Below, piece by piece: positions 59,925 to 64,000 of a DNA stretch of 64,000 nucleotides. The notes beneath the pieces were generated by a model, which saw nothing but the letters and a program-made list of their open reading frames with translations, had not been told where the DNA came from and did no database searches. Both the position numbers and the translations under genes were made by a program. The stretch's first letter is position 1, and every line of letters begins with the position of its first letter. Source of the stretch: Cymodocea nodosa (lineage: Eukaryota; Streptophyta; Magnoliopsida; Alismatales; Cymodoceaceae); contig CM072342.1 of NCBI GenBank assembly GCA_036874045.1, positions 7,400,501 to 7,464,500 of the forward strand, read 5' to 3'.

Positions 59925-60038
59925 TGTTGGATCCAATTATTCTATCTGGATATATAGATCCTAGGATCCATTTATGTATGTGTATATATGTGTAACTTGT
60001 TCCCATGAATGAGTAGCTTGGTTAATTCCTAGTTTAAT
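59925..60038 (+). repeat. 3' LTR of the short-LTR copia
   Basis: Partner of 54981-55094, starting TGTTGGATCCAATTATTCTA and ending before the TATAAG duplication. Confidence 0.88.
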
Positions 60039-61555
60039 TATAAGCATCAAAAGGTTATTATGGAGGGATCATCCTTTGTCCTTATCTTGTAGGTAATACT
60101 ACCATTGGGAGAGAATGATGTTGTTATTGGTGTTCATTGGTTATGACCACTAAGGGATGTCACTCTTAATTTTGAACAAATGATTTGTAAATTCCAATAT
60201 AACAACAAAGAGGTAGTTTGGAAGGGCAAACCACTTGATAACATGCAACTAGTTATCAAAGAGGAATTATGGAAGGACAAGAAGCAGGTTGCCCACATGA
60301 CATTAATTTAGATATATCAGATTCATTTTATGCAACAGAAGATTTGAAGTAGCAATCCAGTGTAGACCACTTCAAAGTTTTCAAAGGATGTTCGAGGAAC
60401 CACAAGAACTACCACCACAAAGAAGTATTCAGCATAAAATTAAATTGAGAGATCCACAGAAAATGGTTTCCAATCGTCCTTATAGATATATACATTTTCT
60501 GATGCAAGAGATCGACAAGTAAATTAAAGCCTATCTTCATCAAGGGCTGACCAGGAATAGCAGAAGTGAATTCGCTTCTCCATCTCTCTTGGTGAAAAAG
60601 AAAGGTGGTGAATGGCAGTTGTGTGGATTATAGAAAGCTAAATCATAATGCCATTAAAGGCAAATACTGGCTGCCTATTATTGATGATCTATTGCATGAA
60701 CATGAAAGGGCAAATTGGTTTCCAAAATAAGATCTAAAGGCTGGATATCGAAAATTAGATCTCCTTCAAGCTCTAGCTGATAATTGGTCGTTTGCAAAAA
60801 AGAAGAAATGTGAATTTATTGTTAACAAAGTCATCTACTTGGGTCACATTGTGAGCAGTAGTGGGGTGCAAGTGGACCCTAATAAAATCAGCTATTATAG
60901 ACTGTCCTTCAAAAACACTTCAGCAGTTGCAAGGATTTTTAGGCCTAGCTGATTATTACCGCTGCTTCATCAAAAACTATCCTTTTATTGTCAATCCTCT
61001 TGCACTTCTACTCAAACAAGAGAAGCCACTATGAAATACTGAAGCTACCTCTACTTTCACACATCTCACTCAGGTTCTCACACAAGTGCCTTCCCTTCGC
61101 TGACCTGATTCTACTAAAGCATTTGTGGTGAAATGTGATGCTTCAGGTGGGGGCACACAAGCAGTTTTATTGCAGGAGCACCCTATTGTCTTTATGAGTA
61201 AGATGTTCCAGGGAAAACAACTACATTTGCCAATCTATGAAAAAGAAATGATGGCAATTCCACATGCTATCAAGATACGGAGGCAATAGCTCTTTGGCCA
61301 ACAGTTCACCATATGTACAGATCAGAAAGGCTTAAAACATTTGGTGAGTCAGACCATTCACACTCCAGCATTGGAAAAAAGGTTAGTAAAACTATCAGGC
61401 TTTGATTACAAAGTGGAATATAAGCTAGGTCTCAGTAACAGGGTAGTTGATGGCTTGTCTATGTATCATGCTAATGAGGACAATGCTACAGTTCAACTAC
61501 AAGCTATCTCTGGTTTAGTTCCCACATGGATTCAACAAAATTATAAAATATAATT
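60039..61555 (+). pseudogene. Plus-strand chromovirus-like gypsy pol with RT palm deleted
   Basis: Reading continues the protease (LPLGENDVVIGVHWL near 60105-60145), then the RT entry (YRYIHFLMQEIDK near 60480-60520; FASPSLLVKKKGGEWQLC near 60570-60620). The RT palm with its catalytic aspartates is missing: after DLKAGYRKLDLLQAL near 60770 the reading jumps to CEFIVNKVIYLGHIVS near 60810. Then FLGLADYYRCFIKNYPFIVN (60940-60995), RNase H (VVKCDASGGGTQAVLLQEHP, YEKEMMAIPHAIK) and VKLSGFDYKVEYKLGLSNRV, ending at the stop near 61551. Integrase is absent because LINE DNA follows. Confidence 0.85.
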
Positions 61556-62300
61556 TCAAAAAGAAAGAAGATGCCAGATGAATAAAGAAAGAACTCTTTA
61601 ATACCTATATTTAAGAATAAGGGTAATAATGAGACATACTGGCTAGGTCATATTATGAAGCTATAGTAATAATTATTGTGGTATTAAGTTAATGAGTGTG
61701 AAATTACGAGAAAGGATAAATGAGCAAAGACTAAAACATATAGCTAAAATCATAGACAATTAATTTAGGTTTATACTGAAAAGGTCAACAATGTAAGCTA
61801 TTTACTTAAACAACTAATATAAAATTTTAGAGTTAAAAAAAAGGACCTTCACATGACTTTCATTGATTTAGAGAAAGTTCATGTAAAGTATGGTGAGTGT
61901 TGAAGAGAAAAGGAGTACCTATAAGATATATTGATATTATAAAGGACATGTATGAAAGAACAATTACTAGTGTTAAAATTATAAATGAGAAACTAAAAAA
62001 TTTCCAATAGATATAGGTTTACACCATAGGTTTCTTAAGTCCATACCTATTTCTCTTAATTATAGATGAAATAATTAAGAAAATTCAAGGAGAAATACCT
62101 TGATGTATGCTTTTTACTGATAACACAATTTTAATTGATGAAAGTAAAGCTAGAATTGGTTCTAAATTACATTATGAAGTGATACTTTAAGAGTCCAAAG
62201 AATTTAAATTGAATAGGTAAAACATTGAGCATATGAAGTGTAAGTTCAATAAAAATAGGAATAACGATGAATGGATATCAAGTGAGTTAGAATTTCATCA
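61556..62300 (+). pseudogene. Non-LTR retrotransposon RT fragment, plus strand
   Basis: Reading gives CQMNKE and LIPIFKNKGNNETY-like wording near 61570-61640, then LHMTFIDLEKVHVKYGEC (61850-61900), IKDMYERTITSVKI (61940-61980), SPYLFLLIIDEIIKKIQGEI (62040-62095), CMLFTDNTILIDESKA (FADD decayed to FTDN, near 62105-62150) and HMKCKFNKNRNNDEW (62235-62275). It is the palm and thumb of a plant LINE RT. A related piece lies at 52290-52520. Confidence 0.82.
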
Positions 62301-62309
62301 AGTGTGTGG

Positions 62310-64000
62310 AGATGCTCTTCCACTATGACCATCCTAGCTATCAAGAATATGAAAGGTGTGAGTGTGGGTGGAGGGCATCCATGGACAACTTCAAATGGAG
62401 TCATGTTGATCATGGAGTGATAGGACTTTGTAGTAGAACTTTGCCTATGGCAGCCAAGAGAACCACTCTCTCTAGGACTTACAACAGTAACACCTTAGAT
62501 ACATCTCTAGTCCATGATTGACAACTTCCAATTGCTCATCCATCTAGGGATAATAGGTAGAACTCATGTTTCTGATATATCCTGCTTATCAGAAAAGTTC
62601 TTTTCAAAATTTACTTTGGAAAGTTGGGTCACATTGAATGTAATGGAGTGAGGGAAGTTGTCTAACTTAACACTTGTTCAACAATTTTTCCTGTAACAAC
62701 ATCTACCATGTAAGGGTGCTAGAGCACAATGAAGTCCCCATATTTAGAGAGTCAATCCATGATGACAAGAATGACGAAGAATCCATGAACAGTAGGTAAA
62801 CCCTCCAGGAAATCCATAGCTATATCTTCCAACACCTTGTCAGGAATGGTTAGGGGTCGTAGGAGGCTGATTGGATGCATATATTTTCAATTTTGGCCTG
62901 TTGGCAGTTATCACATCGGCAAACATATTCCTTTACATTCACCTTCATGCCACACCAATAAAGAAATTTCTTGATGCACTAATAGAGGCATAGGAAGCCT
63001 GTATGCCTGACAGCTAGTGCTTTGTGGTTTTCTTCAAGTAGTTGGTTCTTAAGGAGGGACTGATTATCAACAATCAACCTATGCTTATAATGCATTAAAT
63101 TGGATTTACCAGTGTCCAATACCCCTTCATCCCACTGTTAACAGAGCTCATGTACGAATCCATTGTGCTCATACTCCCTTTGTAGCTCCTCAAGACCCAA
63201 TGACTTTAAAAACCACTTATGTTGTGCAAGAGTCATAATCCATAGCTCAAGCAGGTACTTAAAGCTACACTAATTGGATTGTACAATGTACCATCTCCCT
63301 AACAAATATGGGCACTATTTCTTTAGCACCAAGATCATCAGGAGCTCTTCCTCATAGGTTGATGGTCCCTAATGGTGGAGGTTGAAAGCTTGGCTAATGT
63401 AGGAGATGAGCCAACCCCCTTGCATAAGCATAGCTCCTGTCCCCAGTGCAAGGCATTACTGTCGATCATAATATCTCATGTGAAATTAGGAAGGGCCAAT
63501 ATTTTTTTTTTTTTTTGGGTGGGGGGGGGGGGGGGGGGGGGGGGGGGGAGAGAGAGGTGGTATTCATGGCTTGCTTCAATTTCTTAAAGGCCTAAGTAAA
63601 CTCCTTATCTTGCTAAAACGGATTCCTCTTCAAGAGTATTGTTAAGGGTCATGATTAGCCCTCAGTGGAAAGATGAATTTGCGATAGTACCTCATTAGGC
63701 TCAAAAACTCCTACAAGGCCTTTAAGCTTTCTAGTGATGGCTAGTCCTAGTGCAATGAAACTTCTCTGGATGTGATTGAATGCCCTGTTGTGCAACAATG
63801 TGTCCCAAATACTTGACCTCCCATGTTGGTGACAAGTTCATTCTCCTGCAGTCATTGTAACACCATTCCCAAATGCTCCAAGTGATCCTTCTAGGCCTTG
63901 CTATAAACAAGGATATCATTAAAGAAAATAAGACAAACCTCCACAGCTAAGGCTTGAAAATCTCATTCATGAGGGATTGGAACATCAATGACATAGTTTT
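62310..64000 (-). pseudogene. Chromovirus-like gypsy pol (RT end, RNase H, integrase), minus strand
   Basis: Minus-strand reading enters in RT (MFQSLMNEIF, FFNDILVYSKA near 63905, EVKYLGHIVAQQGIQSHPEK, YYRKFIF near 63665), then RNase H (STYEEELLMILVLKK and YLLGRWYIV near 63360-63280), the integrase H2C2 zinc site (HTGFLCLY ... CDNCQQAKIEN near 63010-62890), decayed core (MDSSSFLSSWID near 62790-62750) and AGYIRNMSSTYYP then LEVVNHGLEMYLRCY near 62590-62490. The rest of integrase reaches about 62310. Frame shifts are many. The element continues past the right edge. A T15/G28 tract lies within RNase H-RT. Confidence 0.85.
63502..63548 (+). repeat. T15-GGGT-G28 homopolymer tract
   Basis: Fifteen T (63502-63516), GGGT, then 28 uninterrupted G (63521-63548), followed by AGAGAGAG. 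It lies inside degraded gypsy pol. The exact run length in an assembly is unreliable. Confidence 0.9.

Larger units (their letters stand above)
54981..60038 (+). mobile_element. Structurally complete Ty1/copia element with 114-bp LTRs
   Basis: LTRs are at 54981-55094 and 59925-60038, both starting TGTTGGATCCA and ending near TTTAA. TATAAG repeats at 54975-54980 and 60039-60044. A tRNA-iMet-like primer site follows the 5' LTR and a polypurine tract precedes the 3' LTR. The interior runs gag, protease, integrase, RT, RNase H, as in Ty1/copia. All ORFs carry stops and frameshifts, so it is dead. It interrupts a plus-strand gypsy protease. Confidence 0.92.

Overview
This window reads as nuclear DNA of a flowering plant, from a very AT-rich, repeat-dense intergenic region. 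The evidence is the set of plant-specific LTR-retrotransposon lineages (Sirevirus-type Ty1/copia, Athila-type Ty3/gypsy, chromodomain Ty3/gypsy), a PIF/Harbinger transposon, plant non-LTR retrotransposon relics, initiator-Met tRNA primer sites and long LTRs with TATA boxes. The species cannot be named from sequence. Nearly every coding region is broken by stops, frameshifts, truncation or nested insertion. Nothing bacterial, organellar or CRISPR-like is seen.

Layout. 0-2.3 kb: a partial F-box-associated-domain-like reading frame, then gypsy 3' noncoding DNA with purine tracts. 2.3-5.9 kb: pieces of an Athila-type LTR around a minus-strand Sirevirus pol fragment. 5.9-12.8 kb: a second minus-strand Sirevirus with an unidentified downstream ORF, a 58-bp tandem repeat, and a 1.2-kb solo LTR (TSD CAAAT) inside its pol. 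12.8-21.0 kb: a third minus-strand Sirevirus with 3' LTR, a long degraded second ORF (split by another LTR) and a deleted pol. 21.0-23.0 kb: plus-strand remnant of a gag-only family.

23-34 kb: an Athila-type LTR with primer site and TATA box, split by a complete 7.9-kb non-autonomous element (25519-33392, TSD TGAGG) that has two 2.0-kb LTRs, primer site, polypurine tract and a partly duplicated gag but no pol. 34-38 kb: a degraded ORF, another Athila-type LTR, then Athila integrase on the minus strand. 38.3-40.5 kb: a 2.2-kb solo LTR (TSD CTAAG) between integrase and RNase H. 40.5-44.4 kb: Athila RT/RNase H joined in frame to a Sirevirus gag with its own primer site and 5' LTR. 44.4-47.2 kb: Athila gag/protease and Sirevirus ends.

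47.2-50.4 kb is the only likely host-gene island: a two-exon 124-residue gene model and a candidate terminal exon, both on the minus strand. 50.4-52.3 kb is a PIF/Harbinger element (TSD TAA). 52.3-64 kb mixes non-LTR retrotransposon fragments, chromovirus pieces in both orientations, and a structurally complete copia element (54981-60038) with 114-bp LTRs.

The strongest unexplained signal lies in the LTRs. Unrelated families (Sirevirus types A and B, and the Athila type) share the motif TTTCGGATAGTTA, often paired with TAACTCACCGAA as a hairpin, near CACGTG and GACTTAAGT. In one family these form a tandem array of about 128-bp units. Domain assignments come from reading translations by eye; no database search or alignment was run.
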